Shown here in pieces: positions 5,855 to 11,441 of a stretch of DNA of 12,318 bases. The notes beneath the pieces are model-generated. The model saw only the letters and a program-made list of their open reading frames with translations. It made no database searches and had not been told where the DNA came from. This DNA comes from Parcubacteria group bacterium Gr01-1014_72 (GTDB lineage Bacteria; Patescibacteriota; Minisyncoccia; Phycocordibacterales; VMFH01). How positions within the stretch are numbered: position 1 is the first letter of the stretch; the number at the start of each line of letters is the position of its first letter. The position numbers and the translations under genes are program-made. The DNA lies in assembly GCA_007375925.1 (NCBI GenBank), contig VMFH01000003.1, forward strand, positions 1 to 12,318, written 5' to 3'.

Positions 5855-6416
5855 GATCTGTGCTCTGTGATGTATGCTCCGTGTCCTGCGGCAGTATCTC
5901 CTGAACATCAGTCGCCTTGTCAATAAAAAGAACGCCGTCAAGGTGGTCAGCTTCATGTTGGAAAATCTGAGCGAGGATGCCGGAAGAGCCGCGCGTGAAG
6001 CGTTTGCCTGTTTCGTCGTATGCTACGATCGTCGCGCGCTTCGCGCGCCGGACTTTCCCGTAGAACCATCGTACCGACAGACACCCTTCCTCAAGTAGTG
6101 CCTGCTCGCGGGAACGCTTCGTAATGACGGGATTGATGAAAACGAGATAGCGGTCGTCCTGTCGCCGCCTCTCCATTTTTGCGCGACGTTCTAAAACATC
6201 TTCCGACAGGGAAAGCGCCGGTTCCCAAACGATGAAAACCCGAAGCGATACTCCGATCTGCGGAGCGGCAATTGCGACTCCGTCAGACTCTCCCGCGAGA
6301 GCCTCTCGCATGCGTGTTAGTGTGTCCGTGAGTTTTTTCCCTCCAATATCGGGAAGGTGCACCTCGCGCGCCTTCTTACGGAGGATGGGGGTATTTTTTT
6401 GTACGATGAGAGTCAT
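5829..6416 (-). CDS. def: Peptide deformylase
   Basis: A 195-residue protein that removes the formyl group from nascent chains using an active-site metal. All three motifs are present: GVAIAAPQ (46-53, with Q53), EGCLS (110-114, with metal ligand C112) and QHEADHLDG (153-161, with H154, E155 and H158). An insertion of charged residues (about 68-88, SLSEDVLERRAKMERRRQDD) lengthens the central part. The last 16 or so residues are polar and low-complexity (TEHTSQSTDHETPNTKN) and are encoded by a degenerate heptamer array, so they look like a tail added by repeat expansion. The ATG at 6416 gives a family-typical start (MTLIVQKNTPILRKKA); an upstream GTG at 6458 would add 14 residues. It overlaps fmt, which it precedes in the operon. 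Confidence 0.95.
   Translation of the reverse strand: MTLIVQKNTPILRKKAREVHLPDIGGKKLTDTLTRMREALAGESDGVAIAAPQIGVSLRVFIVWEPALSLSEDVLERRAKMERRRQDDRYLVFINPVITKRSREQALLEEGCLSVRWFYGKVRRAKRATIVAYDETGKRFTRGSSGILAQIFQHEADHLDGVLFIDKATDVQEILPQDTEHTSQSTDHETPNTKN
5835..5883. repeat. Degenerate heptamer array across the def-fmt junction
   Basis: Seven consecutive 7-base units, each ending TG on the plus strand (CTTTGTG, TTCGGTG, TTTCATG, ATCTGTG, CTCTGTG, ATGTATG, CTCCGTG); on the coding strand each begins CA. It encodes the def tail and contains the fmt ATG (within the unit CATGAAA). Confidence 0.75.
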
Positions 6417-6423
6417 GGGTTCA

Positions 6424-6432
6424 ATAGTATCA
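6424..6432 (-). promoter_or_regulatory. Extended -10 close to def
   Basis: On the minus strand TGA precedes TACTAT, placing transcription start at about the def ATG (6416). With no SD present, def mRNA may be leaderless. The -35 is poor. Confidence 0.4.
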
Positions 6433-6501
6433 ATTTTTTGCTTTTTGTCCCGTTCCACAAAAAAGTCAGTAGCAATCCGCCGCGGAGGATCACTTTCAAA
6501 G

Positions 6502-6526
6502 AAAAACCCCGACGGAGAAGCCGGGG
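6502..6526 (-). terminator. Rho-independent terminator upstream of def (minus strand)
   Basis: On the minus strand CCCCG (6526-6522) pairs with CGGGG (6511-6507) around a 10-nt loop, followed by TTTTT (6506-6502). It ends the putative small RNA at 6502-6661, or acts as an attenuator before def. Confidence 0.7.
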
Positions 6527-6661
6527 CGTGGGGAGGAGAAACCTGAATTTCGACAATCCGGCGCAGTTGGTGGGGATATACCGGTTTCGTTCATGTGGCG
6601 GTTCAAGTTTCTCGCTCCCCGAAGCGTGAGAAGGATTTCCACAGGCACTTCCACGCTACCA
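6502..6661 (-). ncRNA. Putative small RNA (or def leader), about 160 nt
   Basis: The region has a minus-strand promoter (6668-6696) and a terminator, and no plausible protein. On the minus strand GGTGGT pairs with ACCGCC, enclosing AGCGTG-GAAG paired with CTTC-CACGCT. A longer inverted repeat (9-bp perfect core at 6571-6579 and 6672-6680) spans the region, but its 5' arm falls within the promoter spacer, so either transcription starts earlier or that repeat acts in DNA. I do not recognise an RNA family. Confidence 0.35.
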
Positions 6662-6667
6662 CCGTAT

Positions 6668-6696
6668 ACCCTATCCCCACTGCTATTTTCTGTCAA
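6668..6696 (-). promoter_or_regulatory. Minus-strand promoter TTGACA-17-TAGGGT
   Basis: Perfect -35 TTGACA (minus strand, 6691-6696), a 17-base spacer and a fair -10 TAGGGT (6668-6673). It abuts the left target duplication of the insertion sequence; the TGA stop of the transposase frame lies inside this -35. Confidence 0.55.
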
Positions 6697-7736
6697 GTTA
6701 TTGTATGCGTCCACCACATATGGCACTCCCCGACTGGTAATGACTTCAATATAAACTGGAATGGCGACACCTGTCCAAGCGCGTAATGTGGACGCTCCCC
6801 GTTGTACCACAAAAGCCAGTCAACGAGCGTGTTGTTGAACGCAGAGATGTCATCTCTCATGAGCGCACGGTGATACCGGAGAAACTCCTCATCAAGAGTG
6901 CGGTTGAAGCGCTCCACATGCGCGTTCATCTTTGGACTCCGCGGGTAGGTATGGAAATGCGTCAGTTTGTTGCTCTCGCACGCGGTCTCAAAATGGAGCG
7001 CGAACTCGCTTCCGTTGTCGGTCTGGAGCGCTTCCGGACATTCAGGAAGTGCGACGAGGCATTTTGTGAGAAAATCAGCGGCGCTTTTTGAACTGTGGTT
7101 GGTATAGCAGGCGGCAAAAGCGGTACGCCGTTCGGTATCCACTGCGGTCAAGATATATCGCTTCATGCCGTCTATGAAACGGACCACCGTATCCACTTGA
7201 AGCACTCGATACCCCTTGGGACGACGAAGCTTCTTTTTCCGCTTCACAGGGCGCTCGGTGAGGTTTCCAGTCTTCCCTTGGAGGGACAGCCGTACCGGAC
7301 TCCGTAGCTGTCCCGACTTCTTGAGATCTGTGAGGAGACGGCCAACGGTGGAGACGGAGAGGCGATGTCCGTCTTTGTGCAGAAGAGCGTGGAGCTTTTC
7401 TTTGCCGAGACGGGGGTGAATGGTACGGAGCGTGATGACGCGCTCGGTGATGGTGGGAGAAATGCTTCGCTTCCGGCGTCCTTTGGGTGCGGTACTTCCC
7501 GCATTCAACCCTTCGAGCTTCCCAAGCGCGTCCCGTAACGCCTTCTGCCACCGGAACAGGGTGCGGGGAGATACACCAAATGCTTCCCGTGTCGCTCCGT
7601 TCCCGTAGCGTTCCCAAAACGCCAACACCTTAGCCCGATGCTTTGCTTGCTCGGTAATCATATACCGAAAGCGTAGCACCCTCTCCCACATGGAAATGAA
7701 TCCCTTGGTACCTTGAAACTTGTTGAAAATCCTCAT
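6693..7736 (-). CDS. Transposase with rve/DDE integrase core
   Basis: A 347-residue protein. Residues 28-65 form an HTH (AFGVSPRTLFRWQKAL), followed by a second HTH-like region (95-150) and a basic linker (164-174). The DDE core has D182 (VLQVDTV), D240 (LQTDNGSEF) and E275 (MNAHVERFNRTLDEEF), 35 residues after the second D, then YNGERPHYALGQVSPFQFI typical of IS3/IS481 relatives. All catalytic acids are intact, so it may be active. ATG at 7736 has GAGGAG two bases upstream. Oddity: the frame has no stop inside the element; it reads through the left inverted end and stops at a TGA in flanking DNA (6693-6695), so the last residues are set by the insertion site. Confidence 0.92.
   Translation of the reverse strand: MRIFNKFQGTKGFISMWERVLRFRYMITEQAKHRAKVLAFWERYGNGATREAFGVSPRTLFRWQKALRDALGKLEGLNAGSTAPKGRRKRSISPTITERVITLRTIHPRLGKEKLHALLHKDGHRLSVSTVGRLLTDLKKSGQLRSPVRLSLQGKTGNLTERPVKRKKKLRRPKGYRVLQVDTVVRFIDGMKRYILTAVDTERRTAFAACYTNHSSKSAADFLTKCLVALPECPEALQTDNGSEFALHFETACESNKLTHFHTYPRSPKMNAHVERFNRTLDEEFLRYHRALMRDDISAFNNTLVDWLLWYNGERPHYALGQVSPFQFILKSLPVGECHMWWTHTIT
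6697..6701. repeat. Target-site duplication GTTAT, left copy
   Basis: GTTAT at 6697-6701 matches GTTAT at 7782-7786 on the other side of the insertion sequence. The identity happens to extend to 10 bases (AGTTATTGTA at 6696-6705 and 7781-7790), so the exact duplication length is open. Confidence 0.7.
6702..6729. repeat. Left inverted end of the insertion sequence
   Basis: Pairs with 7753-7781. The 14 inner bases are perfect; the outer 14 match with about six differences and one gap. The end encodes the GECHMWWT part of the transposase C-terminus. Confidence 0.8.
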
Positions 7737-7752
7737 GGCTCCTCACTTAAGA

Positions 7753-7781
7753 GGAGTGCCATATGTATCTGAACTTATGCA
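7753..7781. repeat. Right inverted end of the insertion sequence
   Basis: Reverse complement of the left end, with GGAGTGCCATATGT at 7753-7766 as the perfect core, ending CA at 7780-7781. Confidence 0.8.
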
Positions 7782-7786
7782 GTTAT
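7782..7786. repeat. Target-site duplication GTTAT, right copy
   Basis: Direct repeat of 6697-6701. Its last base is also the first base of the -35 box of the left RNA copy. Confidence 0.7.
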
Positions 7787-7813
7787 TGTAATGTTTTACA
7801 TATATGTTATTAT
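7786..7813 (+). promoter_or_regulatory. Promoter of the left structured RNA
   Basis: TTGTAA (7786-7791), a 16-base spacer, then TGT before TATTAT (7808-7813), an extended -10. The right copy has the same -10 and the same 16-base spacing, which supports it. The start would be near 7820. Confidence 0.65.
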
Positions 7814-8314
7814 GATTTTGGGCAGAAGCGCATTGTTATTTGATGGTGAAAGTAAGCCTCTCCTCGTTTTCGGACGAGGAACGATTTTGGTGGAGGAGAG
7901 TATGTCGGTTATTTGAGAATTCGGTTTACCTTCATCATTTCCATGAGAGGCGCAATCTTCCCATGGAACAATTTCCTCGTTTGTTAATTCAAACGGGGAG
8001 TGCGCGAAGATTGTCTGAATTAGATTGAAGCGTCAACTTATCGCGCACTTAAATTTTCCTCGCCCAATGCGCGGAAAGTGGGGTGGAGAATCTTGCATTC
8101 ATGTTGAAATTGGGCATACACCACCCCACAGTTCTTTACACTCTTTGTAAGATTTCCTCCCGCTACTAGCGGGATGAAGATGGGAAACAGATGCATGAAA
8201 TTATTCGAAGTTTTGTTTTGCTTTCCCATCAGTCCCGCACTTTCTAAAAGCATCTCCAGAAAGTGCGGGACCTTCCTCGGAGCGCATTCACAGAGTGCCT
8301 TCCGAGGAGGGAGA
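7805..8314 (+). repeat. Long direct repeat, left copy (about 510 bp)
   Basis: Matches 10278-10788 in the same orientation and nearly the same length. The 5' half is diverged but keeps its stems; the 3' part (7999-8086 and 8130-8314) is almost identical. The loop 8087-8120 is largely unrelated between copies. Confidence 0.95.
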
Positions 8315-8384
8315 TTTTCAATGTTAAGTGAAAATTCATCTAACCCTCCCAGTGGGAAGTAATTCCCACTGACGATTTTGTTCT
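7820..8384 (+). ncRNA. Large structured RNA, left copy (about 565 nt), undescribed family
   Basis: No protein is plausible. Stems in order: CCTCGTT-TTCG-GACGAGG (7862-7879); TTCCATG/CATGGAA (7939-7945, 7962-7968); CCTCGTTTG/CAAACGGGG (7975-7983, 7990-7998); AGTGCGCGA/TCGCGCACT (7999-8007, 8041-8049); GTGGGGTGG/CCACCCCAC (8078-8086, 8121-8129) with a 34-nt loop; CCCGCT/AGCGGG (8159-8173); GATGGGAAA/TTTCCCATC (8179-8187, 8222-8230); a 14-bp stem (8232-8245, 8258-8271); CTTCCTCGGA/TCCGAGGAGG (8272-8281, 8301-8310). A terminator follows. Paired positions that differ from the right copy stay paired: T7944-A7963 against C10420-G10439, T7868-G7873 against C10342-G10347, and T7980-A7993 against C10456-G10469. 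I do not recognise it as group I or II intron, tmRNA, RNase P, OLE, ROOL, GOLLD or HEARO. Confidence 0.85.
8350..8384 (+). terminator. Terminator of the left structured RNA
   Basis: A perfect 9-bp stem (CAGTGGGAA, 8350-8358; TTCCCACTG, 8363-8371) with a GTAA loop, then a T-rich tail (ATTTTGTTCTTTG). The right copy ends with a different stem but a very similar tail. Confidence 0.6.
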
Positions 8385-8535
8385 TTGAAAATTTTCTGTC
8401 CGCGGGTGCGGGTGGAGAAAATGTGCGTGAAGAAAATCTTTCTCAAATTGAAATATCAAATTATCACGCACCGGTATCCTCTGCCGATACAGAGAAACCA
8501 CACATGACCTCCCGAAGGGAGGAGAAAGACAGTAA
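8385..8535 (+). other. Structured 150-nt leader of the IS110-like gene
   Basis: Three hairpins: GTGCGTGA/TCACGCAC (8423-8430, 8464-8471) with a 33-nt A/T-rich loop; GTATC/GATAC (8474-8478, 8486-8490); and CCTCCC-GAA-GGGAGG (8508-8522), whose 3' arm is part of the ribosome site GGGAGGAG. IS110 elements usually carry a bridge RNA of roughly this size in their 5' non-coding end, so this is a second candidate guide RNA. No clear promoter is visible. Confidence 0.5.
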
Positions 8536-10131
8536 GTGAATACCACAACTACCGGAGGCCGTATCATCGGCTTCCAACACCGCAGGAAGAAGACGATGAA
8601 AGGTGAGGCCCGACCAACGATCTTTGCAATCAAGGCGGGCGAGGAGGTGAGGCGCTACGAGGCGGAAGACGATCTTGCCGAACTGGACTTTATCCACGGC
8701 AAGTTTCCGACCGAGCGGCGCGCAGTTACTGTGGGAGAGAATTTGTCTGGTGTTGAAAAACATCACATCAAATTTCGCGCTCCGAATGACCATGAGACGC
8801 TCGAAAACGTGCTCGCCCTGTGGCCGGAAGCATCGCTGGATATTGAGGTGAAGAACCGTGGCAAGAAAAACGAGCGGAAAACACTTCTCGGTATTCCGAC
8901 GGAAACGGCATCCGCCTTTGATGGCATGCGTCCTGGCGACACCTATCTCGGCATCTTTGGCGGGAGTGGTTTCAATCTCGTGATAGCGCTCATCAGTAGG
9001 GCGTCAGAAATAGGTGCACATGTGTTTCTCACCGCGCCGGTCATGCTGAAGCGCTTTCGGGACACCCTGCATCTGGAGAAGGACAGCGACGCAGATTCAC
9101 TCCTCTCTCTTTTTGCCCAAAACTCCGGCGTGTTCCATGAGATGTTTCCGACTGATGTTGCGACATGGGAAGTGATGCATCAGTGGGACATGACGGAGGA
9201 TGCGATGGATCAGCGCAAGCGCATGGTACAGCGTGGGGCGGCGCGGGCGCTACACGACGTGTACTGTCGCAATGAGTACGTCGGTAGTCGCCTTGCGGAA
9301 GAAGTCCTCAAGGCCAAGATGGGTGACAACACCATTGAGGAGGTCATGAAGTCCGAAAAAGAGGCACAAAGAGCGCTTGAAAGAGCCGTTGAGGGTCACT
9401 CGCTCTCCGAACATCTTTTCGGAGATATCAAAGGGTGCGGTCCACGCTTCTTCGGCAAACTCATGTCTGCTGTTCGAGACATTCGCCGTTTTCCAAGGGA
9501 AGGAAGAGGAGCATTTCTCCTCTTCTCTGGCTACGCGGCGGTCAAGGGTAATGATGGTCGTCCGACGATTCAGCGCTTTCGGCGCGGTGGTGGCCTCCCG
9601 GGCAACCCAGAGATCAAGCAGGCGGTCTGGCTTCTCATAGACATGCAGTTCTCTCGGCAAAAAGATACCCCATGGGGTCTTCGTTTTCGCGAGATCAAAG
9701 GAGAGCTCCAAGCGAAACACCCATGTCCGGAGTTGCACTGCCAGACAGAGATTCCGCTTGCGGGGCTTCAGCATGTGTATGACCAGACGACCAAAGAGTG
9801 CGTGGTTGAGTTCGGCAAGGGTCGGACTACCGTTTACAAGAACGCGACCATCACAACTCGGGAGGGAAAATCATCTTTGATTGTTCCGCCCGAAGTAATT
9901 TCGCTCCCCGAAGGGAAGTGGAAGGTTATGAATGGTCTCTATACGGTTGAGACTCCGACCGGTACTATCTACCGACTCGGTGTGTCACGGTACACCAAAA
10001 TTCACATCCACAAGATCACCGGCTGGAAGCTGGGGACGGAGTTTATCCTCTACGTCTTCAAACGCTGGTGGGAGTATGTGGACTCACAGGCGGCTACTCG
10101 GGGCAGTGTTTCCGAGAAGAAGGCCGCGTAG
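8536..10131 (+). CDS. Divergent IS110-like (RuvC/Tnp20) protein with an inserted C-terminal domain
   Basis: A 531-residue protein, longer than typical IS110 transposases (about 300-450). Residues 136-240 follow the IS110 RuvC-like pattern: GIFGGSGFNLVIALIS, APVMLKRFRDTL, then EKDSDADSLLSLF in place of the KTDxxDA motif, and an R/Q-rich helix. Residues 294-370 match the Transposase_20 region: FGDIKGCGPRFFGKLMSAVRD, a helix, then FRRGGGLPGNPEIKQAVWLL. Residues 395-485 are a beta-rich insertion I do not recognise, and 487-516 a W-rich final helix. By eye, the first RuvC aspartate, the glutamate and the Tnp20 serine (KGNDG where SG is usual) are not obvious, so activity is doubtful. GTG 8536 has GGGAGGAG 11 bases upstream; ATG 8596 with AGGAAG is an alternative start. 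It lies between the two large RNA copies. Confidence 0.65.
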   Translation: MNTTTTGGRIIGFQHRRKKTMKGEARPTIFAIKAGEEVRRYEAEDDLAELDFIHGKFPTERRAVTVGENLSGVEKHHIKFRAPNDHETLENVLALWPEASLDIEVKNRGKKNERKTLLGIPTETASAFDGMRPGDTYLGIFGGSGFNLVIALISRASEIGAHVFLTAPVMLKRFRDTLHLEKDSDADSLLSLFAQNSGVFHEMFPTDVATWEVMHQWDMTEDAMDQRKRMVQRGAARALHDVYCRNEYVGSRLAEEVLKAKMGDNTIEEVMKSEKEAQRALERAVEGHSLSEHLFGDIKGCGPRFFGKLMSAVRDIRRFPREGRGAFLLFSGYAAVKGNDGRPTIQRFRRGGGLPGNPEIKQAVWLLIDMQFSRQKDTPWGLRFREIKGELQAKHPCPELHCQTEIPLAGLQHVYDQTTKECVVEFGKGRTTVYKNATITTREGKSSLIVPPEVISLPEGKWKVMNGLYTVETPTGTIYRLGVSRYTKIHIHKITGWKLGTEFILYVFKRWWEYVDSQAATRGSVSEKKAA

Positions 10132-10186
10132 TTCTTTGGGGGGAGAAGATGGATCTTAATTGAGTTTTTACCTAACCCTCTACAAT

Positions 10187-10221
10187 GGCCCGTTCCGTAC
10201 TGCGGAACGGGCCTCCTCTTT
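10187..10221 (+). terminator. Terminator after the IS110-like gene
   Basis: A perfect 11-bp stem (GGCCCGTTCCG, 10187-10197; CGGAACGGGCC, 10203-10213), a 5-nt loop, then a TCCTCTTTT tail that is only moderately T-rich. Confidence 0.75.
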
Positions 10222-10258
10222 TCACTACAGGACTCTGTAAGATACAGATCTCACAGAC

Positions 10259-10286
10259 TTGTTTTATCTTATGTGGATGTTATTAT
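10259..10286 (+). promoter_or_regulatory. Promoter of the right structured RNA
   Basis: TTGTTT (10259-10264), a 16-base spacer and an extended -10 (TGT then TATTAT, 10281-10286), the same geometry as the left copy. The start would be near 10293. Confidence 0.6.
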
Positions 10287-10788
10287 GATTTTGGGCAGAA
10301 GAACGGTGTTATCTGATCAACAGGATAAGCTCTCTCCTCGTCTTCGGACGAGGAACGATTTTGGTGGAGGAGATATTCATACGATATATTGAGATTTTGG
10401 TTAACTTCCACTACTTCCACGGGAGACGCAAGTTTCTCGTGGAATGATTTCCTCGCTCATTCAAACGAGCGAGGAGTGCGCGAAGATTGTCTGAATTAGA
10501 TTGAAGCCTCAACTTACCGCGCACTTAAATTTTCCTCGCCCAATGCGCGGAAAGTGGGGTGGAGAGGTTCCAAGTCTCTTGAAAGACAAGATAACCACCC
10601 CACAGTTCTTTTCATTCTTTGTAAGATTTCATCCCACTACTAGCGGGATGAAGATGGGAAACAGATGCATGAAATTATTCGAAGTTTTGTTTTGCTTTCC
10701 CATCAGTCCCGCACTTTCTAAAAGCATCTCTAGAAAGTGCGGGACCTTCCTCGGAGCGCATTCACAGAGTGCCTTCCGAGGAGGGAGA
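10278..10788 (+). repeat. Long direct repeat, right copy (about 511 bp)
   Basis: Counterpart of 7805-8314 in direct orientation. It begins at the shared extended -10 and ends at GAGGGAGA. Confidence 0.95.
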
Positions 10789-10930
10789 GAAGTGTTCTAT
10801 TTTAGAAGCCGTTTTTGACTCTCCAGAATTCTTTCCTGTTTTGGTAGGACAGAAAAATGCACTACTTCTGAAGATCGTGATTGTCCTACAACCCCACCGT
10901 TTTAGCATGACGGTGGGGTATTTTGTGATT
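10293..10930 (+). ncRNA. Large structured RNA, right copy (about 640 nt)
   Basis: It has the same stem order as the left copy: CCTCGTC-TTCG-GACGAGG (10336-10353), TTCCACG/CGTGGAA (10415-10421, 10438-10444), CCTCGCTC/GAGCGAGG (10451-10458, 10467-10474), AGTGCGCG/CGCGCACT (10475-10482, 10518-10525), GTGGGGTGG/CCACCCCAC (10554-10562, 10595-10603) with a 32-nt loop, TTCATCCC/GGGATGAA (10628-10635, 10645-10652), GATGGGAAA/TTTCCCATC (10653-10661, 10696-10704), and a 14-bp stem (10706-10719, 10732-10745). Past the shared part is a unique 3' extension with GTAGGACA/TGTCCTAC (about 10842-10889) and a terminator. It has its own promoter, so it can be made separately from the protein mRNA. Confidence 0.85.
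10891..10930 (+). terminator. Terminator of the right structured RNA
   Basis: A 10-bp stem (ACCCCACCGT, 10891-10900; ACGGTGGGGT, 10910-10919) followed by ATTTTGTGATTCTTTG. The tail resembles that of the left RNA. Confidence 0.7.
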
Positions 10931-10963
10931 CTTTGTTTGGGAGCTATTGTGTAGAGGAAAAGA

Positions 10964-11404
10964 GTGAGATTAGAGGAGATCTACTATACAATGGGGGCAC
11001 AGAACACAGAGCACAGAGCACGGAACATAAAACGGGCACGGGATGCAGAACACCTCAGTAAGCTAAAACGATATATGAAAATTTCTAACGGGATGGAGCA
11101 TATCGGAGCACATATCCGGACCCGCCGGAGGATTACCGCAAAACAGCGGGCGACCGAGCGGGGCGAGCTCATGGAGTACTTCTGCGAGCAACTCAATCTG
11201 TCGCGAATCCATGACGGATTTCGTCCTATCAGTATGGCGCGCATGGGACGGATTTTAGAGGGAATCCCGACGAAGGACCTCTACTACCTGAAGAGTGTGT
11301 GCGTGCAGGCTGACGATTTCTCAAAAAAATTTTGGTGGGAGATTGACCCGAAGCGACACGAAAAGGGGACACCCCGTTTCGCCCGCCAAAATTTTATGCG
11401 ATAA
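10964..11404 (+). CDS. Hypothetical protein, CPR-type
   Basis: A 146-residue basic, soluble protein with no signal or membrane segment. The N-terminal 40 residues are charged and partly encoded by a heptamer array (10998-11032). The core (about 44-130) is helical: MEHIGAHIRTRRRITAKQR, then ELMEYFCEQLNLSRI, MARMGRIL and IPTKDLYYLKSVCVQADDFSKKFWWEIDP. The PTKDLYYLKS...FSKKFWW pattern reminds me of small uncharacterised proteins in CPR genomes, but I cannot name a family or function. GTG 10964 has AGAGGA five bases upstream; ATG 10991 (MGAQNTEH) with GAGGAG 12 bases upstream is an alternative. A weak promoter (TTGTGA-16-TATTGT, 10923-10950) overlaps the end of the preceding terminator. It converges on murA with 37 bases between the stops. 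Confidence 0.65.
   Translation: MRLEEIYYTMGAQNTEHRARNIKRARDAEHLSKLKRYMKISNGMEHIGAHIRTRRRITAKQRATERGELMEYFCEQLNLSRIHDGFRPISMARMGRILEGIPTKDLYYLKSVCVQADDFSKKFWWEIDPKRHEKGTPRFARQNFMR
10998..11032. repeat. Heptamer array at the 5' end of the hypothetical gene
   Basis: Five consecutive 7-base units beginning CA: CACAGAA, CACAGAG, CACAGAG, CACGGAA, CATAAAA. CACAGAG also occurs in the def-fmt array on that operon's coding strand. Confidence 0.8.
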
Positions 11405-11418
11405 AACTTAGGCGGGCG
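11380..11418. terminator. Possible bidirectional terminator between convergent genes
   Basis: CGCCCGCC (11380-11387) pairs with GGCGGGCG (11411-11418), enclosing TTTTAT/ATAAAA. It covers the stop of the hypothetical gene and faces murA. No U-tract follows. Confidence 0.45.
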
Positions 11419-11441
11419 GGAAGCGAGGCGGTAAGGGGAAT

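Larger units (their letters stand above)
6702..7781 (-). mobile_element. Complete insertion sequence, DDE type (IS3/IS481-like), 1080 bp
   Basis: The ends are TG...CA. Inverted ends: left 6702-6729 and right 7753-7781, with a perfect 14-bp core (ACATATGGCACTCC at 6716-6729; its reverse complement at 7753-7766) and imperfect outer parts. Flanked by 5-bp direct repeats GTTAT. A single transposase frame fills it on the minus strand. Intact ends, target duplication and frame suggest a recent insertion. Confidence 0.85.

Noticed and set aside
7075..7617. Alternative minus-strand frame of 180 codons inside the transposase
   Set aside because: The overlapping frame has intact DDE residues and HTH; this one has biased composition and no domain.
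7805..8384. Group II or group I intron
   Set aside because: GTGCG occurs at 8001, which resembles a group II 5' end, but there is no domain V hairpin with an AGC/GAAA pattern downstream and no reverse transcriptase; the protein is not a maturase or homing endonuclease.
9250..9774. Minus-strand open frame of 174 codons within the IS110-like gene
   Set aside because: Antisense to a gene with recognisable domains; no ribosome site and no motif.
7805..10788. Composite transposon with the long repeats as flanking IS copies
   Set aside because: The repeats have no coding capacity and no inverted ends; their conservation is of RNA stems.
10501..10818. Open frame of 105 codons within the right RNA copy, partly shared with the left copy (8174-8362)
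   Set aside because: It runs through near-identical hairpins; the differences between copies preserve base pairs rather than codons, and the left copy has only a short version of the frame.
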